Source of the DNA: Candidatus Bipolaricaulota bacterium
Lineage (GTDB): Bacteria > Bipolaricaulota > Bipolaricaulia > Bipolaricaulales > Bipolaricaulaceae
Length of the DNA: 64,000 nt
NCBI GenBank assembly: GCA_938084715.1
Contig: CALKES010000001.1
Coordinates: forward strand, 1 to 64,000
Direction: 5' to 3'
Each line of letters opens with the position of its first letter. Within the stretch, counting starts at the first letter, position 1. Position numbers and translations under genes: made by a program. The notes under the pieces were generated by a model. That model was not told the DNA's origin. It saw nothing but the letters and a program-made list of their open reading frames with translations, and did no database searches. This document shows positions 50,651-60,431 of the stretch, one piece after another.

Positions 50651-51196
50651 CTACGCCTTCGCCCCCGTCTTGCCCGCCTTGCGGACGATCTCCTCGCCGC
50701 GGTACCGGATCCCCGTCCCCCGGTACGGCTCGGGGGGCCGCAGGGCCCGGATGTCCGCCGCCACCTGGCCCACGAGCCGGTTGTCGATCCCCCGAACCAC
50801 AATCCGGTTGGGTTCAGGGACGGAGAACTCGATCCCCTCGGGGACCTCGTACCGCACGGGATGGGAGAACCCCAGCTCCAGGACGAGGGCCCGCCCCTCG
50901 GCCCGGGCCCGGTACCCCAACCCCTGGATCTCGAGCTCCTTCTGCCACTTCTCCGTCACCCCGCGAACCATGTTCGCGATGAGGGCCCGGTACAGCCCGT
51001 GGCGGGCCCGGTGGGCCGCCCGCTCGGCCTTCCGCTCCACCCGGACCGCCCCGTCCTCGACATGGATCGAGACGTACTCCGGCTCGTAGGGGCACTCGAG
51101 CGTCCCGTGGGGTCCCCGGACCGTGACGCAGTCGGGGCCCACCGTGACCTCTACCCCGGCCGGAATGGGTATGGGCTTCTTTCCGATTTTGGACAT
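50651..51196 (-). CDS. rplF: 50S ribosomal protein L6
   Basis: 181 residues: [20 protein letters not shown] and the second domain [20 protein letters not shown]. The C-terminal [20 protein letters not shown] is the conserved rRNA-binding end. One base separates it from rpsH. Confidence 0.97.
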   Translation of the reverse strand: MSKIGKKPIPIPAGVEVTVGPDCVTVRGPHGTLECPYEPEYVSIHVEDGAVRVERKAERAAHRARHGLYRALIANMVRGVTEKWQKELEIQGLGYRARAEGRALVLELGFSHPVRYEVPEGIEFSVPEPNRIVVRGIDNRLVGQVAADIRALRPPEPYRGTGIRYRGEEIVRKAGKTGAKA

Positions 51197-51197
51197 C

Positions 51198-51602
51198 TCA
51201 CCACACCTCGTAGAGGAGCTCGCCGCCGATCCCCCGCCGCCGGGCCTCGCGACCGGTCATGACCCCTTGCGGGGTCGACAGGACAGGTGTTCCCAACCCG
51301 CCGCGGGTGTGGGGGATCTCCGAGACCCCGACGTAGACCCGCCGGGAGGGGGTGCTCACCCGCTTGAGGCCCCGGATCGCCGGCTTCCGGCCCCGGGTCC
51401 CCTCGCGGAGGTACTTGAGCTTGAGCCGCAGCGTCGGGCAGGGCTCCCCCCCCTCGACCAGGTAGGACTCGATGTACCCCTCCTCGGCGAGGATCCGGGC
51501 GATCTCCACCTTCATCCGGGAGGAGGGGAGGACCACCTCGTCGGCCGAGCGGGCCAGGGCGTTGCGAATCCGCGTGAGCATGTCGGCAATCGGATCCATC
51601 AC
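51198..51602 (-). CDS. rpsH: 30S ribosomal protein S8
   Basis: 134 residues: PIADMLTRIRNALARSADEV and the C-terminal VLSTPQGVMTGREARRRGIG. It commonly autoregulates the spc operon. Confidence 0.97.
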   Translation of the reverse strand: MMDPIADMLTRIRNALARSADEVVLPSSRMKVEIARILAEEGYIESYLVEGGEPCPTLRLKLKYLREGTRGRKPAIRGLKRVSTPSRRVYVGVSEIPHTRGGLGTPVLSTPQGVMTGREARRRGIGGELLYEVW

Positions 51603-51609
51603 GCCCTCC

Positions 51610-51795
51610 TCACCACGCCGCCTTCTTCACCCCAGGAAGCTGCCCGTCCAGGGCGAGCTTCCGGAAGCAGAGCCGGCACAGGCCGAAGTCGCGGATGAAC
51701 GCCCGCGACCGCCCGCACAGCTGGCACCGGTTCCTCTTCCGCACCGCGAACTTCGGCCGCCGGCGCGCCTTCTCGATCATCGCCTTCCGCGCCAT
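51610..51795 (-). CDS. rpsN: 30S ribosomal protein S14, zinc-binding (type Z)
   Basis: 61 residues, the short S14 form with [20 protein letters not shown], a CxxC-x12-CxxC zinc site, and the C-terminal [17 protein letters not shown]. Seven-base gap to rpsH. Confidence 0.97.
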   Translation of the reverse strand: MARKAMIEKARRRPKFAVRKRNRCQLCGRSRAFIRDFGLCRLCFRKLALDGQLPGVKKAAW

Positions 51796-51805
51796 CCTTT
51801 GCCTC

Positions 51806-52339
51806 CTACCCCTGCCGGAACGCGCAGCCCAGGGCCTCCAGGAGCGCCCGACCCTCCCGGTCGGTCCGGGCCGTGGTCACCACGGTGACGTCCATCCCCT
51901 GGGGGCGAACCACGTCGTCGTAGGACACCTCGGGGAACACGAGCTGCTCGGTGAGCCCGATCGTGAAGTTCCCCCGGCCGTCGAAGGAATCCGGCGACAC
52001 CCCTTTGAAGTCCCGGATCCCAGGGAGGGCCACGTTGAAGAGCTTGTAGAGGAACTCGTAGGCCCGCGGCCCGCGCAGGGTCACCATGCACCCGATCGCG
52101 TCCCCCTCCCGGATCTTGAAGTCGGAGATCGCCCGCTTGGCTCGGGTCACCACCGGCTTCTGCCCCGCGATCTGGGCCAGGTTCTTCACCGCCCCCTCGA
52201 GGACTTTGGGGTCGTCGTGCTTGCCGACCCCCATGTTGATCACGACCTTCTCCACCCGGGGGACCTCCATTACGTTCCGGTACCCCAGTTCCTTCATGAG
52301 CTTGGGGACGATTTCCTTGCGGTAGCGTGCGTAGAGCAT
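51806..52339 (-). CDS. rplE: 50S ribosomal protein L5
   Basis: 177 residues. [40 protein letters not shown] and the C-terminal [20 protein letters not shown] are conserved. ATG 52339 is used. A longer frame runs into rplX. It binds 5S rRNA with L18. Confidence 0.96.
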   Translation of the reverse strand: MLYARYRKEIVPKLMKELGYRNVMEVPRVEKVVINMGVGKHDDPKVLEGAVKNLAQIAGQKPVVTRAKRAISDFKIREGDAIGCMVTLRGPRAYEFLYKLFNVALPGIRDFKGVSPDSFDGRGNFTIGLTEQLVFPEVSYDDVVRPQGMDVTVVTTARTDREGRALLEALGCAFRQG

Positions 52340-52344
52340 GGCGT

Positions 52345-52653
52345 CTAGAACGTGGCCCCGCACTGCTTGCACCGGCGGAGCTTCTGGCCCTCCACCGCGG
52401 CAAATCCGATCCGGGTGGGGGCGCTGCACTCTGGGCAGACGACCTTGACCTTGGACAGGTGGATCGGGGCCTCCCGCTTGATGATCCCCGGCTCCCGCAC
52501 CGCCTGGGTGGGGCGCTGGTGCTTCGTCACGAGGTTGACCCCCTCCACGAGCACCCGGCCCTTCTCCGGGAAGACCTGGAGGACCTTGCCCACCTTCCCG
52601 CGGTCGTCGCCGGAGATGACCTTCACCCGGTCCCCTTTGCGCACCTTCCGCAT
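52345..52653 (-). CDS. rplX: 50S ribosomal protein L24
   Basis: 102 residues with the KOW motif [20 protein letters not shown] and a C-terminal extension [12 protein letters not shown] to RRCKQCG, a four-cysteine zinc-ribbon-like end. Confidence 0.96.
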   Translation of the reverse strand: MRKVRKGDRVKVISGDDRGKVGKVLQVFPEKGRVLVEGVNLVTKHQRPTQAVREPGIIKREAPIHLSKVKVVCPECSAPTRIGFAAVEGQKLRRCKQCGATF

Positions 52654-52661
52654 CGCGCCTC

Positions 52662-53024
52662 CTACACCACCTCGGGAGCGACGGAGAGGATCCGCATCAT
52701 CCCCCGCTCCCGGAGCTCCCGCGCCACGGGCCCAAACACCCGGGTCCCCAGGGGCTGCAGCGCCTTGTCCACGAGGACCACCGCGTTGTCGTCAAACCGG
52801 ATCGTGCTCCCGTCCTCCCGGCGGTAGGGGACCCGCGTCCGGACCACGACGCCTCGGACGATGGCCCCTTTGGTGAACTCGGAGGTGGGGATCCGCTTCT
52901 TCACCGAGGCGACCACGATGTCGCCGATCTGGGCGCTCTTCTTCTTCCCCAGGACGTTGATGCACTCCACCTCTTTGACCCCGGTGTTGTCGGCCACGAT
53001 GAGCCGCGTCGTTGGGTAGATCAT
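52662..53024 (-). CDS. rplN: 50S ribosomal protein L14
   Basis: 120 residues: [40 protein letters not shown] and the C-terminal [16 protein letters not shown]. Four bases separate it from rpsQ. Confidence 0.97.
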   Translation of the reverse strand: MIYPTTRLIVADNTGVKEVECINVLGKKKSAQIGDIVVASVKKRIPTSEFTKGAIVRGVVVRTRVPYRREDGSTIRFDDNAVVLVDKALQPLGTRVFGPVARELRERGMMRILSVAPEVV

Positions 53025-53028
53025 CCTC

Positions 53029-53274
53029 TCACCCCTCGGCGCGGCGGACGACCTCCACCAGCCGCCACCGCTTGAGCTTCGAGAGGGGGCGCGTCTCCTC
53101 GATCCGAACCACGTCCCCCACCCGCGCCTGTTCCTTCTCGTCGTGGACGTAGTACTTCGTCCGGAGGCGTCGCCGCTTCCCGTAGAGGGGATCGGCTACG
53201 AGCCGGTCCTCGACCACAACCACGGTCTTCTGCATCGCGTCGCTGACCACGCGGCCGACCCGCTGCCTACGCAT
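53029..53274 (-). CDS. rpsQ: 30S ribosomal protein S17
   Basis: 81 residues: [40 protein letters not shown] and [20 protein letters not shown]. It overlaps rpmC by 8 bp. Confidence 0.97.
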   Translation of the reverse strand: MRRQRVGRVVSDAMQKTVVVVEDRLVADPLYGKRRRLRTKYYVHDEKEQARVGDVVRIEETRPLSKLKRWRLVEVVRRAEG

Positions 53275-53458
53275 GGTCCTTCTCCTTGAGCACCGTGAGC
53301 GCCCGGGCGATGTCCCGCTTCGTCTTCTCCAGCTCCGCGGTGTTCGTGAGCCGCCCCGAGGCGAGCTGGAACCGCAGAGTGAAGAGCTTCTTCTTCCACT
53401 CCCGGACCCGAGCCTGAAGCTCGTCCGGGGAAAGCTCCCGCAGCTCCCGGGCGTTCAT
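53267..53458 (-). CDS. rpmC: 50S ribosomal protein L29
   Basis: 63 residues: [40 protein letters not shown] and a C-terminal helix. ATG 53458 overlaps the rplP stop as ATGA. The frame stays open upstream but only through rplP. Confidence 0.95.
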   Translation of the reverse strand: MNARELRELSPDELQARVREWKKKLFTLRFQLASGRLTNTAELEKTKRDIARALTVLKEKDHA

Positions 53459-53883
53459 CGCTCTCCTCCCAACTGGAACCGGGCCTTGAGGCGGGTGGGG
53501 ATGGGGAGCTTGCAGGAGACCTTGTGGTGGATCTCCTTGGCCTCCTCTTCGCTCACCCCGGAGAACTCGAACATCACCCGCCCCGGGCGGACCACGGCCA
53601 CCCAGTTCTCCACCTCGCCCTTGCCCTTCCCCATCCGGGACTCGGCGGCGATCTTCGTATAGGGCTTGTCGGGGAAGATGCGGACCCAGACCCGGCCGCG
53701 GTGGGTGGCCCGGGCGAGGGCGGTCCGCACCGCCTCGATCTGCTGGCTCGTGATCCACGCCGGGGCGAGGGCCTGGATCCCGTACTCTCCAAACGACACC
53801 TCGGCCCCCCGGGAGGCCATCCCCTTCATCCGCCCCCGCTGCTGCTTGCGGTACTTGGTCCGCTTCGGAAAGAGGGCCGCCAT
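53455..53883 (-). CDS. rplP: 50S ribosomal protein L16
   Basis: 142 residues: [40 protein letters not shown] and [20 protein letters not shown]. One base after the rpsC stop. Confidence 0.97.
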   Translation of the reverse strand: MAALFPKRTKYRKQQRGRMKGMASRGAEVSFGEYGIQALAPAWITSQQIEAVRTALARATHRGRVWVRIFPDKPYTKIAAESRMGKGKGEVENWVAVVRPGRVMFEFSGVSEEEAKEIHHKVSCKLPIPTRLKARFQLGGER

Positions 53884-53884
53884 C

Positions 53885-54547
53885 CTACTTCACCTCCACC
53901 CCGCCTCGGTCGGAAAGGGACCAGACCTCGCCCCGGAACACCCACGCCTTGACCCCGATCACCCCGTACTTTGTCCACGCCTCGGCCAGGCCGTAGTCCA
54001 CGTCCGCGCGGAGGGTGTGGAGGGGCACCCGCCCCTCCTTCATCTCCACCGACCGGGCGATCTCCGCTCCCCCAAGCCGCCCCGAGATCCGGATCTTGGC
54101 CCCTTGGGCCCCGGCGGCGATGATCCGCCGCAGGGTTTCCTTCATCGCCCGGTACGGGTTGATCCGGTTTTCGATCTGGAACGCCACGTCCTGGGCCACC
54201 AGCGGGGCCTCGAGCTCGGGCCGCTCGACTTCCATCACGCCGATCCGCACCTCGCGGCCGACGAGCTTGGACAGGCGCTCCTGCAGCGCCCCGATCTCCG
54301 CCCCGCCCCGGCCGATGATGATCCCCGGCCGGGCGGCCCGGATCGTGACCGTCACCCGGCCCTCGGTCGTCCGCTCGATCAGGGTCTCGGCGATCCCGGC
54401 GCCCTTGTACGCCTTGTGGATCTCCGCCCGGAGGCGGTGGTCCTCGGCCACGTACTCGGGGACCTTGGGGTCGGGGGCGAACCAGTTCGAACGCCACTTC
54501 CGCAGGACCCCGATCCGGAACCCGACCGGATGCGTCTTGTGACCCAC
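53885..54547 (-). CDS. rpsC: 30S ribosomal protein S3
   Basis: 220 residues: [20 protein letters not shown], the KH-domain [20 protein letters not shown] and the C-terminal [20 protein letters not shown]. Its ATG shares one base with the rplV TAG stop. Confidence 0.97.
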   Translation of the reverse strand: MGHKTHPVGFRIGVLRKWRSNWFAPDPKVPEYVAEDHRLRAEIHKAYKGAGIAETLIERTTEGRVTVTIRAARPGIIIGRGGAEIGALQERLSKLVGREVRIGVMEVERPELEAPLVAQDVAFQIENRINPYRAMKETLRRIIAAGAQGAKIRISGRLGGAEIARSVEMKEGRVPLHTLRADVDYGLAEAWTKYGVIGVKAWVFRGEVWSLSDRGGVEVK

Positions 54548-54891
54548 TACTCCTCCTTCTTCTCCGCCACGGCCACGGTGACGTGGGCCGTGGCCCGCCG
54601 GATGATGTCCGCCCGCCCGAACGCCCGGGGGTTGAGGCGCTTGATCCGCGGCCCCTCGTCCACCACCGCCCGGACCACCTGGAGCTTGTCCACGTCCATC
54701 TCGAAGTTGTGCTGGGCGTTGGCCACCGCCGAGTCGAGCACCTTCCGGATCACCCGCGCCGCCTTCTGGGGGGAGAGGGCCAGGATCCGCCGGGCCTCGG
54801 CCACGGGCTTCCCCCGGATCTCGTCGATAACGAGCCGCGCCTTGAGGGGGCTCATCCGCACAAACCGCGCTCGCGCCACTGCCTCCCGCAT
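54547..54891 (-). CDS. rplV: 50S ribosomal protein L22
   Basis: 114 residues: RFVRMSPLKARLVIDEIRGK, LDSAVANAQHNFEMDVDKL and the beta-hairpin KRLNPRAFGRADIIRRATAH that lines the exit tunnel. Confidence 0.97.
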   Translation of the reverse strand: MREAVARARFVRMSPLKARLVIDEIRGKPVAEARRILALSPQKAARVIRKVLDSAVANAQHNFEMDVDKLQVVRAVVDEGPRIKRLNPRAFGRADIIRRATAHVTVAVAEKKEE

Positions 54892-54901
54892 CCCGCCACC
54901 C

Positions 54902-55183
54902 CTACTTCGGCACCGCGGTCTTCTTCTTCACGCCGCCGTGGCCCCGGAAGACCCGCGTCGGGGCGAACTCCCCCAGCCGGTGCCCGATCATCGCCTCGGT
55001 GATCCGCACCGGGACGTGGGTGCGGCCGTTGTGGACCTTGATCGTCATCCCCACCATCTCGGGGATGATCATCGAACTTCGGGACCAGGTCACGATCTCC
55101 TGAAGCTCGCCGCGCCTGGCGCGGGCGACCTTCTCCAGGAGCTTGGGTGCCACAAACGGTCCCTTCTTCTTCGACCGCGCCAT
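54902..55183 (-). CDS. rpsS: 30S ribosomal protein S19
   Basis: 93 residues: [40 protein letters not shown] and [19 protein letters not shown]. Confidence 0.97.
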   Translation of the reverse strand: MARSKKKGPFVAPKLLEKVARARRGELQEIVTWSRSSMIIPEMVGMTIKVHNGRTHVPVRITEAMIGHRLGEFAPTRVFRGHGGVKKKTAVPK

Positions 55184-55184
55184 C

Positions 55185-56006
55185 CTAGTCCCTCCTCTTG
55201 AGGATCTTGCTGTCGCTGGACTTCTTCTTCCGGGTCGGGACGCCCCGGGCGAGCTTGCCCCACGGGGTCTTGGCCGGCCGGCCCTCTCCCGTGCGGCCCT
55301 CGCCCCCGCCGTGGGGGTGGTCGTCGGCGCCCATGGCCACCCCGCGGACGGTGGGCCGCCGGCCGAGGTGCCGCACCCGCCCCGCCTTCCCGTACCGGAC
55401 GTTCTTGTGGTCGGGGTTGCTCACCCTCCCCACGGTGGCCATGCACCCCAGGGCGAACACCCGGATCTCCCCCGAGGGGAGGCGGAGGATGGCCCGGTCC
55501 TCCTCCCGCCCGAGAAGCTGGGCCGCTGTGCCCGCGGCCCGGGCCACCTTCCCCCGGGAACCGGGGTAGAGCTCCACGTTGTGGACAAACGTCCCGGCGG
55601 GGATCTTCTCCAAGGGGAGGGCGTTGCCCACCTTGGGCTCGGCCTGGGGGCCGGCCTCCACCGTGTCCCCCACCTGGAGCTCCAGGGGGGCGAGGATGTA
55701 CCGCTTCTCCCCATCGGCGTAGTGGAGGAGGGTGATCCACGCCGAGCGGTTGGGGTCGTACTCCACGGAGACGACCCGGGCTGGGATCCCCACCTTCTCC
55801 CGGGCGAAATCGATGAGCCGGTAGCGCCGCTTGTTCCCCCCGCCCTTGTGCCGGCAGGTGATCCGGCCCTGGCTGTTACGGCCCACGGCCCGGTGGAGGG
55901 GGACCACGAGGCCCTTCTCGGGCTCATCCCGGGTCAGCTCGGCGTAATCGAGGAGCACCGCGTGGCGCTGCCCCGGCGTGACGGGTTTGAGTTTCTTGAG
56001 GCCCAT
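55185..56006 (-). CDS. rplB: 50S ribosomal protein L2
   Basis: 273 residues: [40 protein letters not shown] and the peptidyl-transferase-proximal [20 protein letters not shown], containing the conserved functional histidine. Confidence 0.97.
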   Translation of the reverse strand: MGLKKLKPVTPGQRHAVLLDYAELTRDEPEKGLVVPLHRAVGRNSQGRITCRHKGGGNKRRYRLIDFAREKVGIPARVVSVEYDPNRSAWITLLHYADGEKRYILAPLELQVGDTVEAGPQAEPKVGNALPLEKIPAGTFVHNVELYPGSRGKVARAAGTAAQLLGREEDRAILRLPSGEIRVFALGCMATVGRVSNPDHKNVRYGKAGRVRHLGRRPTVRGVAMGADDHPHGGGEGRTGEGRPAKTPWGKLARGVPTRKKKSSDSKILKRRD

Positions 56007-56010
56007 CCGA

Positions 56011-56304
56011 TCACCCCACGATCTCGATCTTGTGGCCCGGGGCGAGCTGGACGATCGCCCGCCGCTTGGCCCGGGTCCGGCCGTGCCGCCGGTCCAGCCG
56101 CGTCCGCCGGGGCTTCCCGGAGCGGTTCATCACCCGCACCCGGAGGACCTTCACCCCAAAGAGCTCCTCCACCGCGGCGCGGATCTCCGCCTTCCCCGCC
56201 CCGGGGGCAACCTCGAACGTGTACTTCCCCTCCTCCATCCCCCGCCAGGTCTTCTCGGAGAGGACCGGGCGCAGGACCACGTCTTCCGGGGTTTTGTCAG
56301 CCAT
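56011..56304 (-). CDS. rplW: 50S ribosomal protein L23
   Basis: 97 residues: [40 protein letters not shown] and the basic loop [20 protein letters not shown]. It overlaps rplD by 8 bp. It forms the tunnel-exit docking site. Confidence 0.96.
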   Translation of the reverse strand: MADKTPEDVVLRPVLSEKTWRGMEEGKYTFEVAPGAGKAEIRAAVEELFGVKVLRVRVMNRSGKPRRTRLDRRHGRTRAKRRAIVQLAPGHKIEIVG

Positions 56305-56935
56305 GGCTCAGCCGCTCCTCGAGGACGCGCACCGCCGCCGCGGTGAGGACCAGCCCCTCGTGGGCCAGGACGTCGTAGACGGTCACGAAGTCGGCCCGGG
56401 CGCAGGAGACGCCGGGGATGTTGGAGAACGACTTAAACACGGGAACGCGGTACTCCTCAGGGGCCACGAGGACGAGGGTCTTGGGCGGGCAGGAGAGACG
56501 GGCCAGGAACGCCAGCCCATCCTTGGTCCGCGGCCGGGTGAACGGGAGGGCGTCCACCACCTGGACCTTGCCCTCCTGACAGCGGGAGGAGAGGGCGGCG
56601 GACAGGGCCTGAGCCCGCATCCGCGCCGGAAGGTCGAGGTCCCACTTCCGGGGCTGGGGCCCGAACGTCACGCCTCCGTGCCGCCAGATCGGGGACCGGG
56701 TGGAGCCGTGACGGGCCCGGCCGGTGTGCTTCTGGGGCCAGGGCTTCCGGCCTCCCCCGGACACCTCGCCCCGGGTCTTCGTCGCCGCCGTCCCCTGCCG
56801 TCCCCGGAGGAGCTCCACCCGCACCGCCCGGTGGAGGAGGTCCCCCGAGACGGGACGGCCGAACACCCCCTCGGGCAGGTCCACGGTGCCCACGGAACCT
56901 GGATCGCTGAACCGATGGAGAGGAACGCTAGGCAT
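56297..56935 (-). CDS. rplD: 50S ribosomal protein L4
   Basis: 212 residues. The extended loop is seen as GQGTAATKTRGEVSGGGRKP followed by WPQKHTGRARHGSTRSPIWR. It overlaps rplC by 8 bp. L4 often regulates the S10 operon. Confidence 0.96.
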   Translation of the reverse strand: MPSVPLHRFSDPGSVGTVDLPEGVFGRPVSGDLLHRAVRVELLRGRQGTAATKTRGEVSGGGRKPWPQKHTGRARHGSTRSPIWRHGGVTFGPQPRKWDLDLPARMRAQALSAALSSRCQEGKVQVVDALPFTRPRTKDGLAFLARLSCPPKTLVLVAPEEYRVPVFKSFSNIPGVSCARADFVTVYDVLAHEGLVLTAAAVRVLEERLSHG

Positions 56936-57548
56936 CGTGCTTCCTTATCCAGAGGAGACCCGACCGGGGCCCGGGGACGGAGCCCTGCACCACAAGGAGG
57001 TTCTTGTCGGGCTCCACCGCGAGCACGGCCAGGTTCCGGACGGTGACCCAGGCCGCGCCGTCGTGGCCGGGGTACTTCCGCCCCTTGACGACCTTGCCCA
57101 GGCCCCGCCCGGCCGCCCCAGGCCGGCGAAACCACTTGTGCCCGTGGGACCGGGGCCGGGAGCGGAAGTTCCACCGCTTGATCGTCCCCTGGAACCCTTT
57201 CCCCTTCGTGATCCCGGTCACGTCCACCTTCTCCCCCACCGCGAGCTTCTCCACCCCCAAAGTGGCCCCCACCTCAAACGCCGCCGGGTCCTCAACCCGC
57301 GCCTCGTAGAGGTGCTTCCGCGGGGGGATCCCCAGCTTCCGGAACCGGCCCAGGACGGGTTTCGGAACCTTCCGCTCCGGGACCTCGCCGGCCCCGAGCT
57401 GGAGGGCGGCGTAGCCGTGCTTCTCCGGGGTCTTCACTTCGACCACCACGGCCGGCTCGACCCGGATCACGGTGACCGGGACCGCCCGTCCCTCCCCGTC
57501 GAACCACTGGGTCATACCCACTTTGCGCCCCACAAGCTCCAGTGCCAT
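56928..57548 (-). CDS. rplC: 50S ribosomal protein L3
   Basis: 206 residues: LVGRKVGMTQWFDGEGRAVP, VTGITKGKGFQGTIKRWNFR and SHGHKWFRRPGAAGRGLGKV. ATG 57548 gives the normal start. The open frame upstream lies in rpsJ. Confidence 0.97.
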   Translation of the reverse strand: MALELVGRKVGMTQWFDGEGRAVPVTVIRVEPAVVVEVKTPEKHGYAALQLGAGEVPERKVPKPVLGRFRKLGIPPRKHLYEARVEDPAAFEVGATLGVEKLAVGEKVDVTGITKGKGFQGTIKRWNFRSRPRSHGHKWFRRPGAAGRGLGKVVKGRKYPGHDGAAWVTVRNLAVLAVEPDKNLLVVQGSVPGPRSGLLWIRKHDA

Positions 57549-57556
57549 CTTTCCCC

Positions 57557-57865
57557 TCACAGTTTGATCTCGATGTCGATCCCGGTGGGGAGCTCCACTT
57601 CCATGAGCGCGTTGATCGTGGCCGCGGTCGGCTCCCGGATGTCGATGAGCCGCCGGTGGACCTTCCGCTCGAAGTGCTCCATGGACCGCTTGTCCACGTG
57701 GGGGGAGCGGAGGACAGTGTACAGGCGCCGCTCGGTGGGGAGGGGAACCGGGCCGCACACCTTGGCCCGGCTCGCCAGCGCCGTGTCCACGATCTTGCGC
57801 ACGGCGGCATCCACGAGCTCGTGGTCGTAGCTCTGGACCTTGATCCGTATCTTTTCCCTAGCCAT
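57557..57865 (-). CDS. rpsJ: 30S ribosomal protein S10
   Basis: 102 residues: KIRIKVQSYDHELVDAAVRK, VPLPTERRLYTVLRSPHVDK and SMEHFERKVHRRLIDIREPT. It overlaps fusA by 8 bp with no tuf gene between. Confidence 0.97.
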   Translation of the reverse strand: MAREKIRIKVQSYDHELVDAAVRKIVDTALASRAKVCGPVPLPTERRLYTVLRSPHVDKRSMEHFERKVHRRLIDIREPTAATINALMEVELPTGIDIEIKL

Positions 57866-59939
57866 CGTAGCCTCGACTCCTCAACACCGCGCGGGCAATG
57901 TCCTCCGGCACCACGTCGTACCGGGTGACCCGGAGGGTGTGCACTGCCCGTCCCTGGGTTAGGGACCTCAGTTGGGTGGTGTACCCAAAGGTCTCCCCGA
58001 GGGGGATCGCACAGCGGATGACCTCCACCACCCCTCGGTTGTGGACCGACTGGATCTGGCCTCGGCGACGACCGAGGTCCGATACCACCTCACCGAGATA
58101 CTCGGTGGGCGTGATTATATCGCCCTCGGCAATCGGTTCCAGGAGGAAGACCCCCCCCTCGAGGAGCGCCCGGCGCAGGGCGTGGGTTCCACAGGCCTCA
58201 AACGCCACTTCGGAGGAGGCAGCCGGGTCGTAGCGGCCTCCGTGGAGGATCGCCCGGAGGTCGGTCACGGGGAACCCCCCCACCGGGCTCGCCCCAAGCC
58301 CCCCCTCCACCCCCTGGCGGACCGCCTCGACGAACGGCGAGGGGAGGACGTCCGGGGGGACCGCCGCCTGGAACTCGAACCCCGCCCCCCGGGGCAGGGG
58401 TTCAAACCGGAGGACGACCCGGGCGTACTGGCCCCGCCCGCCCACGGGCTGGTCCCACTCCTCCTCGACTTCGATCGGCCGGCGAAGGGTCTCCCGGTAG
58501 GCGACGATCGGCTGGCCCACCCGGTGGGGGACCCCGAACTCCTCCCGCACCCGCCGGAGCTGGACCTCGAGCTGGAGCTCCCCCATCCCCCCCACGAGGA
58601 GCTGCCCCGTCGCCTCGTCGTCCCGGACCTGGAACGTGGGGTCCTCCTGGGCGATCCGAGCAAGGGCCTCCCGAAGGGGACCCTCGTCCCGCTCGGAGCG
58701 GGGCTCCACCGCCAGGAACACCACGGGCTCCGGGAAGGCGATCCGCTCCAGGACGAGGGGGTGACTAGGATAGGTGAGGGTCTCCCCCGTGAGGACGGGG
58801 CCGGAGGCGATCGCCCCCACGATGTCCCCCGCCTCCGCCCCCTCCAGCCGCTCCCGGTGGTTGGCGTGGAGGCGAAACAGGCGCACCAGGCGCACCTTGC
58901 GGCCCGTCGTGGCGTTGAGGACGACCTCCCCCTCCGCCACCCTGCCCGCGTAGATCCTCGTGTAGAGGAGGCGCTCGGCGTACGGGTCGCTCGCCACCTT
59001 GAACACGAGGGCGAGGAACGGGTCGTCGGGGGTGGGACGACGGGTGACCTCTTGGCCGTCGAGGGTGTACCCGTGGACCGGGGGGGCCTCGTCGGGGGAG
59101 GGCAGGAAGTCCACCACGGCATCGAGGACGGGCTGAATGCCAATGTTCCCCAAGGCCGTTCCCCCGAGCACCGGGACCCACAGCCGCTCGATCGTCGCCC
59201 GGCGGATCGCCGCGAGGAGCTCGGGAAGGGAGGGGACCTCCCCCGCGAGGTACCGCTCCGCCACCGGGTCGGAGACCTCGGCCAGGGACTCCAGGAGCCG
59301 CTCCCGCCACACCTCCGCCTCGGAAAGGAGCGCCTCCGGGATCGGTAGGGCGTGGACGGTGCGGCCTTGGTCCTCCGGGTCCCACCGGAGGGCCCGCCAC
59401 CGGACGAGGTCGACCATTCCCAGAAGCCGGCCCTCCCCATCCCGCCACGGGATGACCAAGGGAAGGGCGGTGGCGCCCAACTTCTCCACCATATCGTCCA
59501 CCGCCCGGGCGAAGTCGGAGCCCACCCGGTCGAGCTTGTTCACAAACGCCAGCCGGGGAACCCGGTACCGGTCGGCTTGCCGCCACACCGCCTCGGACTG
59601 GGACTCCACCCCCTCGATCCCCGAAAAGAGGACGATCGCCCCGTCGAGGACCCTCAGGCTCCGCTCCACCTCGGCGGTGAAGTCGACGTGGCCCGGGGTG
59701 TCGATGATGTTGATCGCGTGATCGCGCCAGGCCACGGTGGTCGCGGCGGCGGTGATCGTGATCCCCCGCTCCCGCTCCTGGTCCATCCAGTCCATCTCCG
59801 TCGTCCCCTCGTGGACCTCCCCCATCCGGTGGATCTTCCCGGTATAGAAGAGGATCCGCTCAGTGAGCGTGGTCTTCCCGGCGTCGATGTGGGCGATCAC
59901 GCCGATGTTGCGGATCCTACGGATGGGGTCCTCCGCCAT
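57858..59939 (-). CDS. fusA: Elongation factor G
   Basis: 693 residues, all five domains of the translocation GTPase. G1 is AHIDAGKTT (about 16-24), the switch region MDWMDQERERGITITAAATT, G3 DTPGHVDF, G4 NKLDR. Domain V carries QLRSLTQGRAVHTL. It occupies the str-operon slot between rpsG and rpsJ, so it is presumably the main EF-G. Domain IV is divergent at its tip: HGGRYDPAASSEVAF stands where most EF-Gs have a Y-H-D-V-D-S-S-E type sequence, so the histidine equivalent to E. coli His583 is replaced by Asp. A paralogue elsewhere in the genome cannot be excluded. Confidence 0.93.
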   Translation of the reverse strand: MAEDPIRRIRNIGVIAHIDAGKTTLTERILFYTGKIHRMGEVHEGTTEMDWMDQERERGITITAAATTVAWRDHAINIIDTPGHVDFTAEVERSLRVLDGAIVLFSGIEGVESQSEAVWRQADRYRVPRLAFVNKLDRVGSDFARAVDDMVEKLGATALPLVIPWRDGEGRLLGMVDLVRWRALRWDPEDQGRTVHALPIPEALLSEAEVWRERLLESLAEVSDPVAERYLAGEVPSLPELLAAIRRATIERLWVPVLGGTALGNIGIQPVLDAVVDFLPSPDEAPPVHGYTLDGQEVTRRPTPDDPFLALVFKVASDPYAERLLYTRIYAGRVAEGEVVLNATTGRKVRLVRLFRLHANHRERLEGAEAGDIVGAIASGPVLTGETLTYPSHPLVLERIAFPEPVVFLAVEPRSERDEGPLREALARIAQEDPTFQVRDDEATGQLLVGGMGELQLEVQLRRVREEFGVPHRVGQPIVAYRETLRRPIEVEEEWDQPVGGRGQYARVVLRFEPLPRGAGFEFQAAVPPDVLPSPFVEAVRQGVEGGLGASPVGGFPVTDLRAILHGGRYDPAASSEVAFEACGTHALRRALLEGGVFLLEPIAEGDIITPTEYLGEVVSDLGRRRGQIQSVHNRGVVEVIRCAIPLGETFGYTTQLRSLTQGRAVHTLRVTRYDVVPEDIARAVLRSRGYDG

Positions 59940-59957
59940 CGGCGTGGGCGGGCGGGA

Positions 59958-60431
59958 TTACCAGCGGTAGTGGGCGAACGCCCGGTTGGCCTCGGCCATG
60001 CGGTGGGCTTCCTGCTTTTTCTGGAAGGCCCCGCCGTCCCCGCGGGCCGCCGCCGCGAGCTCCCCGGCCAGGCGCTCGGCCATCGTCCGCTCGGAGCGGG
60101 CCCGGGCCGCCCCGACGATCCACCGCAGGGCGAGCATCGTCTGCCGATGAGGCGGGACCTCAAACGGGACCTGGTAGGCCGCTCCCCCCACCCGCCGGGA
60201 GCGGACCTCGATCTTGGGCATGCAGTTTTGAACCGCCTTCAAGAACGTGTCCAGGGCCGGCCCCTCCCCCCGCCGCTCGAGGAGATCGAACGCTTCGTAC
60301 ACCGTGCGCCGGGCCAGGGACTTCTTCCCATCCCACATCACGTAGTGGATGAACTTCTCCACGAGCTTGGAGCCGTGGCGGACGTCCGGAGCCACGTCCC
60401 GACCGGGGATGACGACGTCGAAGGTCGGCAC
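59958..60431 (-). CDS. rpsG: 30S ribosomal protein S7
   Basis: 157 residues: KFIHYVMWDGKKSLARRTVY, VRSRRVGGAAYQVPFEVPPH and the C-terminal KKQEAHRMAEANRAFAHYRW. The N-terminus MPTFDVVIPGRDVAPDVRHG is less conserved than usual. The start follows the rpsL TAG directly. Confidence 0.96.
   Translation of the reverse strand: MPTFDVVIPGRDVAPDVRHGSKLVEKFIHYVMWDGKKSLARRTVYEAFDLLERRGEGPALDTFLKAVQNCMPKIEVRSRRVGGAAYQVPFEVPPHRQTMLALRWIVGAARARSERTMAERLAGELAAAARGDGGAFQKKQEAHRMAEANRAFAHYRW

Noticed and set aside
57858-59939. Ribosomal-protection (TetM-like) resistance protein instead of EF-G
   Set aside because: Its place between rpsG and rpsJ and the intact EF-G domain V signature QLRSLTQGRA argue for a true EF-G.
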